Below are positions 42,564 to 51,337 of a stretch of 64,000 nucleotides of DNA, one piece after another. A model generated the notes under the pieces. That model was not told the DNA's origin, made no database searches, and worked only from the letters and a program-made list of their open reading frames with translations. The DNA comes from an uncultured Armatimonadota bacterium. Lineage in GTDB: Bacteria; Armatimonadota; Fimbriimonadia; Fimbriimonadales; Fimbriimonadaceae. The stretch lies in contig CAIYLG010000062.1 of the NCBI GenBank assembly GCA_903927025.1, positions 62,001 to 126,000 of the forward strand, read 5' to 3'. Position numbers and translations under genes: made by a program. How positions within the stretch are numbered: the first letter of the stretch is position 1; every line of letters starts with the position of its first letter.

Positions 42564-44000
42564 GTGAGTCAGCCTGCCCTCAACCTCGGTCCGCTCGATG
42601 CGACGGTTGTCGGGCTATTCCTCGCCTCCATCCTTGCTCTGGGATTCTCGGCGAAGGTTCGTGATAATTCGGTCCTTCAATATCTTGCCGCAGGGCGGAG
42701 TCTGTCGATGCCCGCTTTTGTCGCGACGCTCGTAAGCACCTGGTACGGTGGCGTGCTTGCGGTGGGCGACTCAGTAAAGTCATTCGGCATAGGCGGCATC
42801 CTGCTCAATGGGGTCCCTTACTACGCATTTGCAATCGGTTATGCCGTCTACTTTGCCCGGAAAGTGCGCGACGCAGACCAAATCAGCATTCCAGAGCGCC
42901 TGGCTCAGCGATGGGGCAAGACTGCGGGGCTAACCGCCGCCTTACTTGTCTTCATGCTGGCTGTGCCGGCTGCGCATGTATTGATGCTGGGCACGATGGT
43001 TCACCTGTTCACAGGGTGGAGTCTTCCGATCTCAGTGATCGTGGCAACCGCTGCAGGGACGTTGTTTCTTTACAAGGGAGGCTTGCTTGCCGACGTTCGG
43101 GCCGGGTTGCTGGCCTTCGTCATGATGTATCTCGGGTTCTTTGTAATTGCGGGATGGTGCCTCACTCACTATTCCATGACGGACGTGGTTCAGCACCTTT
43201 CAAAAACCCAGAAGCAGTGGGACGGTGGCGCTGGCATCTTGGGTTTTGTCTCTTTCTTCATAGGTGCCTCGTGGACGATGGTCGACCCTGGTTTCCACCA
43301 GAGGGTCGCAAGTGCCAAATCGCCAGCAACCGCCCAGAAGGGCCTGTACGTTTGCGTTCTGTTTTGGATGCTGTTTGACGTCCTGAGCACCATTACCGGC
43401 CTTTACGCTATCTCGATTCTCAGTCCGAATCTAAGCGGGTTGGAATTCTTCCCGCGCTTGGGCGGCCAAGTGCTTCCAGTGGGATTGAGGGCGATCTTCT
43501 TCTGCGGATTGACCGGAACCATCCTTTCAGCGATGGTTGGTTACACCCTTGTCAGTGGGGCCACTTTTGGACGCGAATTCTTTTCCAGGCTGAACCCGGG
43601 TTGGAATGATGCGCAGATTAAAACGGCTACCCGAGCAGGTTTTGCCGTTTCCTGTGTTGTCGCAGTTGGCATTGCTCTCAACGTCCAGAACGTGGTTTTG
43701 GACTTGTGGTACGCCTATAGCGGTGCGGTCGTCGGTGCGTTGCTGTTGCCAGTCTGCGCGATCTATCTGCGCCGATTCTGCCAATTTGTGCCGGCCAGAT
43801 GGGCCATTGCCTCTATGGCAGGGGCATTTTTTACTAGTTTCGGTTGGCTTATCTATTGTAAGAGAACTGACAACGCTTACTTTGAAGTCTCTATAAAAGG
43901 ACAGACCTTCATGCTCGGCACCATAGTGCCGGGCCTGGTGATCTCAGCAATACTGCTTGGTATCGGTGAGACGATGGGCAGGAGGGCTACAAAAACATGA
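42564..44000 (+). CDS. Sodium:solute symporter (SSS family)
   Basis: A 478-residue membrane transporter with about 13 predicted spans. The SSS-type core is seen in YLAAGRSLSMPAFVATLVSTWYGG near the start, ISIPERLAQRWG, FFIGASWTMVDPGFHQRVASAKSP and the late LSAMVGYTLVSGATFGREFF. Such proteins use a sodium gradient to import sugars, amino acids, vitamins or carboxylates; the substrate is unknown. The start is GTG 42564 with GAGG close upstream. It overlaps the FHA gene (ATGA), so regulation of the transporter by phosphoprotein binding is conceivable. Confidence 0.9.
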   Translation: MSQPALNLGPLDATVVGLFLASILALGFSAKVRDNSVLQYLAAGRSLSMPAFVATLVSTWYGGVLAVGDSVKSFGIGGILLNGVPYYAFAIGYAVYFARKVRDADQISIPERLAQRWGKTAGLTAALLVFMLAVPAAHVLMLGTMVHLFTGWSLPISVIVATAAGTLFLYKGGLLADVRAGLLAFVMMYLGFFVIAGWCLTHYSMTDVVQHLSKTQKQWDGGAGILGFVSFFIGASWTMVDPGFHQRVASAKSPATAQKGLYVCVLFWMLFDVLSTITGLYAISILSPNLSGLEFFPRLGGQVLPVGLRAIFFCGLTGTILSAMVGYTLVSGATFGREFFSRLNPGWNDAQIKTATRAGFAVSCVVAVGIALNVQNVVLDLWYAYSGAVVGALLLPVCAIYLRRFCQFVPARWAIASMAGAFFTSFGWLIYCKRTDNAYFEVSIKGQTFMLGTIVPGLVISAILLGIGETMGRRATKT

Positions 44001-44419
44001 CAGATGAAATCCAGGAACCAACGGCTAATGAGGAGCACATCCTCAGTGAAGAGCATGCTGAAGTCGTAGAATCAACTACCCCGGCAGCCACAGGAGCGAA
44101 AATCGTTCTGAAGCGTGGCGGAGTCCTAACCGACTTGGCGTATGAAATTCATTCACCAGCGACGATTGGTCGATTCGACCCAAGCGTTGGGCCAATCGAT
44201 GTGGACTTGGGCCCGCAGCCCGAAGGCGCCTATGTGAGTCGCAAGCACGCTAAAATCGTTTCTGAGGACGGCGTCTGGAAGGTTGTCGACCTTGGCTCCA
44301 GCAATGGCACGTTTGTGCTGAAAGATGACTTTGAGCGAGTAGATGAAGCTGAGTTGAGCGATGGGCAGGAATTTGCCCTAGGAAATGCACGCTTCGTATT
44401 TCAACTCGTTGGAGCCTAA
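43997..44419 (+). CDS. FHA-domain protein
   Basis: A 140-residue protein. Acidic, Glu-rich residues 1-35 lead into one FHA domain: SPATIGRFDPSVG, EGAYVSRKHAKIVSEDG (the Ser-x-x-His phosphothreonine-binding pair) and VVDLGSSNGTFVL. FHA domains bind phosphothreonine peptides made by Ser/Thr kinases, so the protein is probably an adaptor in a Thr-phosphorylation system; no such kinase is in the window. Coupled to the symporter gene by a 4-base overlap. A terminator follows. Confidence 0.9.
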   Translation: MTDEIQEPTANEEHILSEEHAEVVESTTPAATGAKIVLKRGGVLTDLAYEIHSPATIGRFDPSVGPIDVDLGPQPEGAYVSRKHAKIVSEDGVWKVVDLGSSNGTFVLKDDFERVDEAELSDGQEFALGNARFVFQLVGA

Positions 44420-44428
44420 GGATCCTAA

Positions 44429-44456
44429 CAGCGCTGGAATCACCCTTCCAGCGCTG
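44429..44456. terminator. Bidirectional terminator between FHA gene and purM
   Basis: A perfect 11-bp GC-rich stem (CAGCGCTGGAA with its complement) and a 6-base loop, placed between convergent stops. Its right arm abuts the purM stop codon. T-tracts on both sides are short. Confidence 0.7.
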
Positions 44457-45497
44457 CTATAGAATCTGCACTTCGTGCGAGCCAGGCTGAACCTCGCCAA
44501 TAATCGCGGCAGATTCTCCAGCATCGTTCAATCGCTGAACCACTGCGGGTGCAATCATTCGGTCCGCAATCATCACCATGCCGATACCCATGTTGAAGGC
44601 GCGGTACATCTCTGTCTCCGCAATCCCGCCAGTTTGCTGAATAAGCTGGAAGATCGGCAACGGCGTCCAGGATCGTTTTTCAATCGTGACCCGAACGTCG
44701 GAGGGCAACACGCGGGGAATATTATCGTAAAGACCTCCACCCGTGATATGCGCTACCGCGTATACGCTCTCTGTATCTTGCAGGATCGGATACACAGCGT
44801 TGAAATAGCATCGGTGCGGTCGCAGAAGTTCTGCGCCGATGGTCCTGCCCAGGCCGGGCATCTGATCTCGGACGGAGAGTCCGCCGACTTCGAACAGAGC
44901 TCGTCTTGCCAGTGAATATCCGTTGGTGTGAAGCCCGTTGCTGGCGATACCAATCACGGAATCTCCCACCTGCATCTTTCCGCGAGGGAGCTTACGATCC
45001 TGATCGACGACTCCGACAATGGAGCCGACTAGGTCGATCTCATCCTCGGTATAGACGCCTGGCATTTCCGCCGTCTCGCCACCGATCAGCGAAGCGCCCA
45101 CTTCGCCACAGGCCTCCGCCATCCCCTGGACGATCTCTTCGAAGACCAGTCCCTGGAGCCTTGAGCAGCCAAAGTAGTCAAGGAAGAAGAGGGGCCGGGC
45201 CCCTTGGCAAAGAATGTCGTTCACACAGTGGTTCACGATGTCTCGCCCGAGATTCGTATGGTCGCCCAGCATGGCCGCCACCTTGGTCTTAGTCCCTACG
45301 CCGTCAATCGAGCTGACAAGCAGGGGCTTTTCCATGTCGCCAAAGTTAGCGCGGAACAGTGCTCCAAATCCGCCGACACCAGCAACAACATCCTCGGTGT
45401 AGGTGTCCTTAACGCTTCCCAGCACCGCTCTTAGCGCACGCTGCGCCTGGTCAATATCGACTCCTGAGGACCGGTACGTGAGCTGTTCGTCTGACAT
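44457..45497 (-). CDS. purM: Phosphoribosylformylglycinamidine cyclo-ligase
   Basis: A 346-residue enzyme, normal length when started at ATG 45497 (MSDEQLTYRSSGVD). Signature blocks are YRSSGVDIDQAQRAL, VSSIDGVGTKTKVA, LIGGETAEMPGVY and a late AHITGGGLYDNIPRVL. It closes the imidazole ring in purine biosynthesis, converting FGAM to AIR with ATP. The longer upstream frame to 45530 is not supported. dapB lies upstream on the same strand (stop at 45562, 64 bases away) and the two may be co-transcribed. Confidence 0.96.
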   Translation of the reverse strand: MSDEQLTYRSSGVDIDQAQRALRAVLGSVKDTYTEDVVAGVGGFGALFRANFGDMEKPLLVSSIDGVGTKTKVAAMLGDHTNLGRDIVNHCVNDILCQGARPLFFLDYFGCSRLQGLVFEEIVQGMAEACGEVGASLIGGETAEMPGVYTEDEIDLVGSIVGVVDQDRKLPRGKMQVGDSVIGIASNGLHTNGYSLARRALFEVGGLSVRDQMPGLGRTIGAELLRPHRCYFNAVYPILQDTESVYAVAHITGGGLYDNIPRVLPSDVRVTIEKRSWTPLPIFQLIQQTGGIAETEMYRAFNMGIGMVMIADRMIAPAVVQRLNDAGESAAIIGEVQPGSHEVQIL

Positions 45498-45561
45498 CCA
45501 ACAGAGGGTACCCGCGAGAGGCACCTCCATCAGATAAGGAACGCCTTAGCGCAGGCGAATC

Positions 45562-46368
45562 CTAGAACAGGATCTTATCAAGACCGATCGTTAAACCGCT
45601 CAGACTTTTGACGGTTTTTGCACAAAGCTTAACACCCTGCATAAACGACGCTCGGTCCAGGGAATCGTGTCGAATCGTCAGCGTCTCGCCCGGCCCGCCG
45701 AAGATCACTTCCTGATGGGCAAGGAGTCCTGGAAGTCGCACGGAGTGAACAGGAACTTCGGAAACCGAGCCACCGCGCGCGCCTTCAGCTTTAAGAAGCG
45801 GCTTAGGCAATGGAGTAGGAGCCGAGGTACGAGCTTTGCCAATTTTCTCGGCGGTCAGCATCGCCGTTCCACTTGGGGCATCCTCCTTTCGGTCGTGGTG
45901 GAATTCAATAATCTCCGCGTCGGGCAGCCATTTCGCAGCGATCTCCGCAAAGTGCATCATCAGCACCGCCCCAATGGCAAAGTTGGGCACATACATACCG
46001 GGGGTTTTTGAGTCCAGGCAGAGCTTCTCCATTTCCGCAAGGTGAGCGCCGGAGATTCCGGTCATCCCGAAGACAAAGGAAACATTTCTCTCCGTTGCCC
46101 ACTTCGCGTGCTCCAGCGCAACGGATTGGTGGGAAAACTCGATAGTCACATCGGGTTTGGTCCGATCCAGAGCTGCTGCCAGATCCTCCTCGACGAGAAC
46201 GTTTGGACCGAGGTGACCGGCGAGTTCTCGAGTGCTTGAGCCAATCTCAGAGCGATCTACCGCCGCTACCAACTCAAACGCTGGATCTGAACATACTGCG
46301 CGAAGGACTTCTCGTCCCATTCTTCCGGCGGCACCCACGACGACGACTCGAAGTCTCTGCTGTTCCAT
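45562..46368 (-). CDS. dapB: 4-hydroxy-tetrahydrodipicolinate reductase
   Basis: A 268-residue enzyme from ATG 46368. The NAD(P) motif is VVVGAAGRMGREVLRAV, followed by IEFSHQSVALEHAKWA, FGMTGIS and NFAIGAVLMMHFAEIAAKW, then EIIEFHHDRKEDAPSGTA, the catalytic His-His and substrate-binding block. The late VPVHSVRLPGLLAHQEVIFGG is also typical. It reduces the dihydrodipicolinate precursor in lysine and diaminopimelate synthesis in the cytoplasm. A longer frame to 46425 is rejected because it adds unconserved residues. Confidence 0.95.
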   Translation of the reverse strand: MEQQRLRVVVVGAAGRMGREVLRAVCSDPAFELVAAVDRSEIGSSTRELAGHLGPNVLVEEDLAAALDRTKPDVTIEFSHQSVALEHAKWATERNVSFVFGMTGISGAHLAEMEKLCLDSKTPGMYVPNFAIGAVLMMHFAEIAAKWLPDAEIIEFHHDRKEDAPSGTAMLTAEKIGKARTSAPTPLPKPLLKAEGARGGSVSEVPVHSVRLPGLLAHQEVIFGGPGETLTIRHDSLDRASFMQGVKLCAKTVKSLSGLTIGLDKILF

Positions 46369-46393
46369 TGCTTCGAGAGTTGTACCGGAAAAC

Positions 46394-47056
46394 CTAGAAT
46401 CGCTTCTCAGTTCGCAACGGGCCATTCTTCATGAGCACGGGCTGTCCTTTGTCGTCCAAAAATACATTCCGGACGTTCCCATCCCGGATATCTCTCACTT
46501 CGTTCGCTTCAATTTGTCGGCCGCTGACCGTGATCCATCGCCTTCCCACAAATGTGGTCTCCACGACTTGCCACTTGGCATGCTCAATGTCAAAGACGGT
46601 GCTCATCGCTCGAGTTCCTGGCTGAGGCACAACTTTGCTGAACCAAAGATCGCTGGCATCCGCTCGGCTATAGCCAGGAATCGGCGGAAATGTGTGTTCT
46701 GTTTTGAGCTGATGATCTTTGTATTCCGTGACGATCGCATTTCCGCTGCGATCATATCGAACTCGCCAGACGATGGAGGTCCGAATGCTGGAACTCTCCT
46801 GATCAAACTGCTCTTCCTCCGAAATGGGATAGGCGTTTGTATCCACCACCTTTGTGCTGAACACTCGGATCTTCGTTTGGGCGTCATCCTTTGCCCAAAG
46901 CTTCATTTCGCGAGTTCTATGGCCCTTGCGATCCGTGCTCTCCTTATAGCTGCCAAAACCAACCTTGTCACCACCTTGATAGAGGTCGAGCTTTATCTCA
47001 AGCTGGGAGTGGCCAAGGAGCAGGGTGGCCATGGGTATCGCGAGTGCCTTGATCAT
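46394..47056 (-). CDS. Hypothetical exported protein
   Basis: A 220-residue protein with a short N-terminal hydrophobic segment (IKALAIPMATLLLG) likely to be a signal peptide. The mature part is rich in charged beta-strand-like runs (LEIKLDLYQGGDKVGFGSYK, IRTSIVWRVRYDRSG) and ends GRQIEANEVRDIRDGNVRNVFLDDKGQPVLMKNG. No family is recognised. It resembles secreted proteins that act as adaptors or substrate binders only by composition. It lies nine bases downstream of the flavin oxidoreductase gene and just upstream of dapB, all leftward. Confidence 0.65.
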   Translation of the reverse strand: MIKALAIPMATLLLGHSQLEIKLDLYQGGDKVGFGSYKESTDRKGHRTREMKLWAKDDAQTKIRVFSTKVVDTNAYPISEEEQFDQESSSIRTSIVWRVRYDRSGNAIVTEYKDHQLKTEHTFPPIPGYSRADASDLWFSKVVPQPGTRAMSTVFDIEHAKWQVVETTFVGRRWITVSGRQIEANEVRDIRDGNVRNVFLDDKGQPVLMKNGPLRTEKRF

Positions 47057-47065
47057 ATGGAACGG

Positions 47066-48040
47066 TCAAACATCTTCTACCAGCATCTTTGCGGTTCGTG
47101 TTCCGACCTCGAACGCATCCTCAACGTGTCCGCCTAAAAGTGCGTCACTCGCAACAAGAAGTCGAGCCCCAGGTTGGTTTACGTGCTCAAAGCTAGCGTA
47201 GTTCTCTGGCTGGGAATATTTCCAGCGCTTCACGCTTGCCGCAATAGGGCTATCAAACGCCGAACCATACAGCCGCTCTACAAAGCCAACCACATTTTGA
47301 ATGACCTTCTCATCCGCCATGTCGTAGTGGCTCAGGCTGTACGCAGCACTTAACTGAGCCCCCATTGCAGAGCAGCCATCGGGGGCGCGACCTGGTGACT
47401 TCACCGATTCATGGCAGAGCCATGTCATCGGGTGGACCTGATCTGGGTCGAGAAGCGCATGGTAGTTGACGGGAGGTAGTTCGGCCTTGAATCCAAGCAG
47501 GACCGAAAGGCATGGGCGGTACTTCACATTTGCTACCGGCCGACTCTCACCCATCCCCCACAGCAGGAGGGATGTCTGAGGAATTGGTGCGGTGAGAATC
47601 ACCGCATCGAACTCCTCGCCTAAAATCCGGAATCCTTTGCCAAGCTTTTCAATTGTGTCCACCTGAGTGTTTAGCCGCACATCTAGATCCTCGGCGAGGA
47701 GCTTTGCAAACGTCGTGTTTCCACGCAGATAGGTGTACCGGTCAGCGCCACCGGTATGCCCTTGACTCACTCTCAGTCCGGAATGAACATAAATCGGCTT
47801 CTCAACCTTTATCAGTTCTGCCGTGCTGATTTCGTGGAGCAAGACGTGTTCAATTGCCTTACCACGAGGGGCAATGCTGGTTGCCCCGGTATCCCAGATG
47901 AACCCCGAGTCTCTTCGTGTAGCAACACGCCCGCCAAGTCCCTGACTCTTCTCGAAAACACAGACTGCGTGTCCGTCCCGGTGCAGATGGCGAGCCGCCG
48001 AGAGTCCACAAATGCCCGCTCCAACAATTCCAATCCTCAA
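47066..48040 (-). CDS. FAD-dependent amine-oxidase/renalase-like oxidoreductase
   Basis: A 324-residue flavoprotein. FAD motif: IGIVGAGICGLSAARHLHRDGHAVCVFEKSQGLGGR at the N-terminus, then TRRDSGFIWDTGATSIAP, as in renalase-like NAD(P)-dependent amine oxidases. The middle has VILTAPIPQTSLLL and the C-terminal FAD segment ARLLVASDALLGGHVEDAF. Such enzymes oxidise small amines or reduced pyridine-nucleotide forms; the substrate is unknown. It appears cytoplasmic and is followed by the exported hypothetical protein. Confidence 0.83.
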   Translation of the reverse strand: MRIGIVGAGICGLSAARHLHRDGHAVCVFEKSQGLGGRVATRRDSGFIWDTGATSIAPRGKAIEHVLLHEISTAELIKVEKPIYVHSGLRVSQGHTGGADRYTYLRGNTTFAKLLAEDLDVRLNTQVDTIEKLGKGFRILGEEFDAVILTAPIPQTSLLLWGMGESRPVANVKYRPCLSVLLGFKAELPPVNYHALLDPDQVHPMTWLCHESVKSPGRAPDGCSAMGAQLSAAYSLSHYDMADEKVIQNVVGFVERLYGSAFDSPIAASVKRWKYSQPENYASFEHVNQPGARLLVASDALLGGHVEDAFEVGTRTAKMLVEDV

Positions 48041-48201
48041 TTGTTCACTTCCATGCGGCTTGTTTCAGCCGATTCATGGGGCAGCTTCCATGCCCAATAG
48101 CTCATGCTACCGGTTGATGGGCCCAGGGAGCACACATTCAGCCGTGAGATCGTTCATACAATTCGCATCCTAACTCGATTTATGGCCGTACAATAGGCGT
48201 C

Positions 48202-48807
48202 ATGTCAGCCCCCGGACAGCGGTTCTACGATGAGGATGAGGCGGAGGAGATCCTCCACTTAGCGGCCTCCATTTCTTCATCGGACGGAAAGATGTCCTAT
48301 GAGCGGCTCCTTGAGACAGCTGCCGAGCTTGGAATTACACCGGAGGCAGTCGAGGCGGCCGAAAAGAAGGTTGTTTCTGAAAGACAGGATCGGCTGCTGA
48401 AAGCACAGTTTGCAGCCGCACAACGCCAGGCACTCGTCGCGCACCTCATCTCGTACGTATCGGTTCAGGTGGGCCTTTTTGCCATCAACATGCTCACTTC
48501 ACCCCATGAACTGTGGTTCTACTGGCCGATGTTGGCCTGGGGGATTGGCCTTTTCACACATGCACTCTCGTATCTCTTCCCTAACCGCAGCAACTACAAC
48601 ACAGAATTTGCAAAGTGGAAGGCCACCAAAGATTCCAGCATCAACTCTGAAGGCGCCTCCAGTGCAAGCAGAGGTTACGGCCCCAATGTCGTCGTTGGCG
48701 TTCATCTGGGCGGCAGAAGCTACGAGGAAAGGCTACAGGATCGACTTGAGCGTGCAAAGGCGCGCATCGACCGCATCGAGAGCAGAAGCCGCATTAATCG
48801 CCTTTAG
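48202..48807 (+). CDS. 2TM-domain protein with N-terminal helical region
   Basis: A 201-residue protein. The N-terminal 75 residues are helical and acidic (EDEAEEILHLAASISSSDGKMSYERLLETAAELG), then come two membrane spans in the 2TM pattern (LVAHLISYVSVQVGLFAINML and LWFYWPMLAWGIGLFTHALSYLFP). A C-terminal charged coiled tail follows (RLQDRLERAKARIDRIESR). Such small 2TM proteins are common but uncharacterised. The short C-terminal coil could mediate oligomerisation. Confidence 0.75.
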   Translation: MSAPGQRFYDEDEAEEILHLAASISSSDGKMSYERLLETAAELGITPEAVEAAEKKVVSERQDRLLKAQFAAAQRQALVAHLISYVSVQVGLFAINMLTSPHELWFYWPMLAWGIGLFTHALSYLFPNRSNYNTEFAKWKATKDSSINSEGASSASRGYGPNVVVGVHLGGRSYEERLQDRLERAKARIDRIESRSRINRL

Positions 48808-48866
48808 CTGAACTTCCCTCAGAAGTTCTAACAATAAAATCGTAAAAACTGGCTTAGACTCAGGCT

Positions 48867-49202
48867 GTGGTTCTCACCACGGAAGCTCTAAATCGCACGC
48901 CAGCTGACGAATTCCGTGAATACCGGCTGGAACTACGGGCCCGACTTAAGCGAAGTGGGCTTGGCTATGGGGTGGCTGTGCCACTTCTGTTGGTGCTCTG
49001 CGAAGCCTCGACAATATCTCTGGCGATAGCCGGTGTCTGGACACTTTTGCTGATTGGAGAAATGAGAGCGGCATTCAGCCAAGCCGATCCATCGGACGAT
49101 CCATGCTTTGTGCGATGGAAGCGGAGGCAACTTTGGATCTCCGCCGGAAAAGGGGATCGTCACAGCTTAGAACAGCTTCAAAAACCCAAGTGGCCGGATT
49201 GA
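48867..49202 (+). CDS. Hypothetical small membrane protein
   Basis: A 111-residue protein from GTG 48867. Residues 36-65 form one or two hydrophobic spans (VAVPLLLVLCEASTISLAIAGVWTLLLIG), and both ends are charged. The C-terminal tail contains FVRWKRRQLWISAGKGD. No family is recognised. It lies 59 bases downstream of the 2TM-domain gene on the same strand, so the two may function together. Confidence 0.55.
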   Translation: MVLTTEALNRTPADEFREYRLELRARLKRSGLGYGVAVPLLLVLCEASTISLAIAGVWTLLLIGEMRAAFSQADPSDDPCFVRWKRRQLWISAGKGDRHSLEQLQKPKWPD

Positions 49203-49337
49203 GAAATTGATATACTGAAGTCGTCACAGGAAGCAGAGCTCTGTTTTCCCGCTTTGCAGGCAACCGAAGTCGACCCTCGCAACCAGCTCCCTGTGCAGCG
49301 CGTTGACGCGCACCCAAATCAACACGCGAGGTGAAGC

Positions 49338-49733
49338 TTGAACAAAGCTTGGCTATATTGTTCGTTGCTTGCTGTGGCGGCGCTGGGCGTCTCCGCGGCC
49401 ACTTTATTTTACGATTCGAATCAGTTCGACTTTATGAGTGGAGCCGAGAAGATCGGATCCACCGGCCGTTTCTGCACTTCGAAGGGAGTTGGATCAGTCC
49501 AATCCTTCAATTTGCACGTACCGTACGAGCGCGCCTGGAGCGAAGCTGAGACAGAACTGTGCGAAAAGAATGGCTGGCGCCTGTCCGGCGTTTCGCACGA
49601 GTCGCAAATCTTTGATCACAACGGGATGGAATCGATTTCCATTTCTCCAGGACGCGTCAATAACGATCTGGACTTTCTAGACGGGACTGACGCAACTGAT
49701 ACCTTCGTCGTCATTAGAAAGCGGAACCAGTAG
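49338..49733 (+). CDS. Hypothetical exported or membrane-anchored protein
   Basis: A 131-residue protein from TTG 49338, with GAGG four to seven bases upstream. An N-terminal hydrophobic segment (YCSLLAVAALGVSAATLF) looks like a signal peptide or anchor. The mature part has two Cys (RFCTSKGVG, AETELCEKNGW) that could form a disulfide outside the cytoplasm. No family is recognised. A terminator-like hairpin follows. Confidence 0.55.
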   Translation: MNKAWLYCSLLAVAALGVSAATLFYDSNQFDFMSGAEKIGSTGRFCTSKGVGSVQSFNLHVPYERAWSEAETELCEKNGWRLSGVSHESQIFDHNGMESISISPGRVNNDLDFLDGTDATDTFVVIRKRNQ

Positions 49734-49750
49734 TCCGCAAAATGACAGTT

Positions 49751-49776
49751 GCCGATCCTGTGTTAACAGGATCGGC
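49751..49776 (+). terminator. Terminator-like hairpin
   Basis: An 11-bp GC-rich stem (GCCGATCCTGT with its complement) with a 4-base loop, 17 bases after the stop of the exported hypothetical gene. It has no clear T-run. Confidence 0.55.
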
Positions 49777-49838
49777 GACGGGACCCGCTTCTCTGAAAGC
49801 GCCCTTCTTGCTGGATACAGGCCCCGTATACTGTAGGC

Positions 49839-50549
49839 ATGTCCGTCAAAGAGTTCTCTCTCCGAGTCCCGGCCAGCTGTCGCCCTGGTGACGAGCATAA
49901 GACTCAGCGCGCCTTCAGCGAAAGCGTTGAAGAGTATGTTGAGGGAATCTTTCGCCTTCAAAACGAAGTGGACCGAGTGTCCACCGGCGAGATTGCGGTT
50001 TACATGTGCGTGAGCGCGGGTTCCGCTACGACCATGGTGAAGAAGCTCGCCGAGCTTGGACTGGTTGAGCACGCTCCGTACCAAGGAATTCGACTCACCG
50101 AATTTGGCGAGAAGGTTGCCAAGCAGCTTACTCGTGCCCATCGCATTCTAGAGCGCTTCCTGGTGGATCACCTAGAACTGCCCTGGAACGACGTTCATGA
50201 ACTGGCGTGCAAGCTTGAGCACTACATTTCCGAGGACATTATTGACCGCATCGACGAAAAACTTGGCCACCCAAAAACCTGCCCCCACGGCAACCTCGTG
50301 AATGCCGATGATGCCGACCCCAGCACTCGCCTCCAAGATGCAAAGGCGGGAAGGCTCAAGGTTTTTCGGATTAGCGACGAACGGGTGGAATTTCTACAGC
50401 ACCTTGAAGAACTTGGACTCAAGCCAGGGGTGGAGTTTGAAGCCATTGGCAGCAGCCAGATCGACTCCCTGATCCACCTCAACATTGCTGGAAAGCCGGC
50501 AACAGTGGGCAAACAGGTATCCAGGCACGTTTGGGTCGTCCCTGCTTAA
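49839..50549 (+). CDS. DtxR/MntR-family metal-dependent regulator
   Basis: A 236-residue regulator. The N-terminal winged helix (SVEEYVEGIFRLQNEVDRVSTGEIAVYMCVSAGSATTMVKKLAELGLVEH) is typical, followed by a metal-binding and dimerisation domain (ERFLVDHLELPWNDVHELACKLEHYISEDIIDRIDE) and a C-terminal FeoA/SH3-like domain (LGLKPGVEFEAIG). It should repress iron or manganese genes when metal is bound. The LEHYISED stretch is the ligand-rich core of the family. No target operon is adjacent. Confidence 0.92.
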   Translation: MSVKEFSLRVPASCRPGDEHKTQRAFSESVEEYVEGIFRLQNEVDRVSTGEIAVYMCVSAGSATTMVKKLAELGLVEHAPYQGIRLTEFGEKVAKQLTRAHRILERFLVDHLELPWNDVHELACKLEHYISEDIIDRIDEKLGHPKTCPHGNLVNADDADPSTRLQDAKAGRLKVFRISDERVEFLQHLEELGLKPGVEFEAIGSSQIDSLIHLNIAGKPATVGKQVSRHVWVVPA

Positions 50550-50586
50550 GGCAATTGGAACTGCGCGACGGTAGACTCGGTTTGTT

Positions 50587-51330
50587 TTGTCCGTGCCTCA
50601 CCTCAGCGTGGTCGTCCCCGCTTACAACGAAGAGAAGCGTCTACCGCGCACCCTTGCCCGCCTGTTTCAGTATTACGAGGCGCAGGCATATTCGTATGAG
50701 GTCATCGTGGTCTCAGACGGCAGCCAAGATGGGACAGCGAAGCTTGTGGCGGACTTTGCCGAATCGCACCCGACTTTTCGATTGATCGACTATTCGCCCA
50801 ACCACGGAAAGGGATACGCCGTCCGAACCGGAATACTTGCCGCAAACGGAGAGCAGATCCTTTTCTGCGATGCGGACATGGCCACCCCTCAGGAAGAAAC
50901 CGAGAAACTGATTCCTCACATGGAGGCTGGAGCAGATGTTGCCATCGGGAGCCGGCCGCTCAAAGAGAGCAACCTAGAGAAGCACCAGCCTTTTCTCAGG
51001 GAGATGTTCGGCCGGACGGCGAACAAGGCAATCCAGTTGCTGGCTGTCCCCGGGATCAAGGACACGCAGTGCGGCTTCAAAATGTTCACAAACAAGGCCG
51101 CCCATGATATCTTCAGCCGTTGCAAGCTGGATGAGTTTGGCTTTGACTTTGAGTGCCTGATGGTCGCGCGGGACCTCGGATATCGAATCGATGAAGTCCC
51201 CATTCGCTGGTTGGACCAGGAAGGCTCAAAGGTAGTCCTGATGAGGGACGGCCCGCGTGCATTGCGCGACCTCCTGAAAATTCGCCTCGCCGGCAGGCGC
51301 GGACGGCTGAAGAAGCGCGCAGAAAGCTAG
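50587..51330 (+). CDS. Family 2 glycosyltransferase, dolichyl-phosphate-glucosyltransferase-like
   Basis: A 247-residue GT-A enzyme starting at TTG 50587 or GTG 50593. It has LSVVVPAYNEEKRLPRTLARLFQYY, VIVVSDGSQDGTAKLV, HGKGYAVRTGIL, FCDADMATP with the DxD motif, and GIKDTQCGFKMF. This is the Alg5/DPM1-like group, which makes polyprenyl-phosphate sugars for use on the far side of the membrane. It has no C-terminal membrane spans, so it works at the cytoplasmic face with a separate partner. The methyltransferase gene follows after seven bases. Confidence 0.9.
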   Translation: MSVPHLSVVVPAYNEEKRLPRTLARLFQYYEAQAYSYEVIVVSDGSQDGTAKLVADFAESHPTFRLIDYSPNHGKGYAVRTGILAANGEQILFCDADMATPQEETEKLIPHMEAGADVAIGSRPLKESNLEKHQPFLREMFGRTANKAIQLLAVPGIKDTQCGFKMFTNKAAHDIFSRCKLDEFGFDFECLMVARDLGYRIDEVPIRWLDQEGSKVVLMRDGPRALRDLLKIRLAGRRGRLKKRAES

Positions 51331-51337
51331 GAGATAA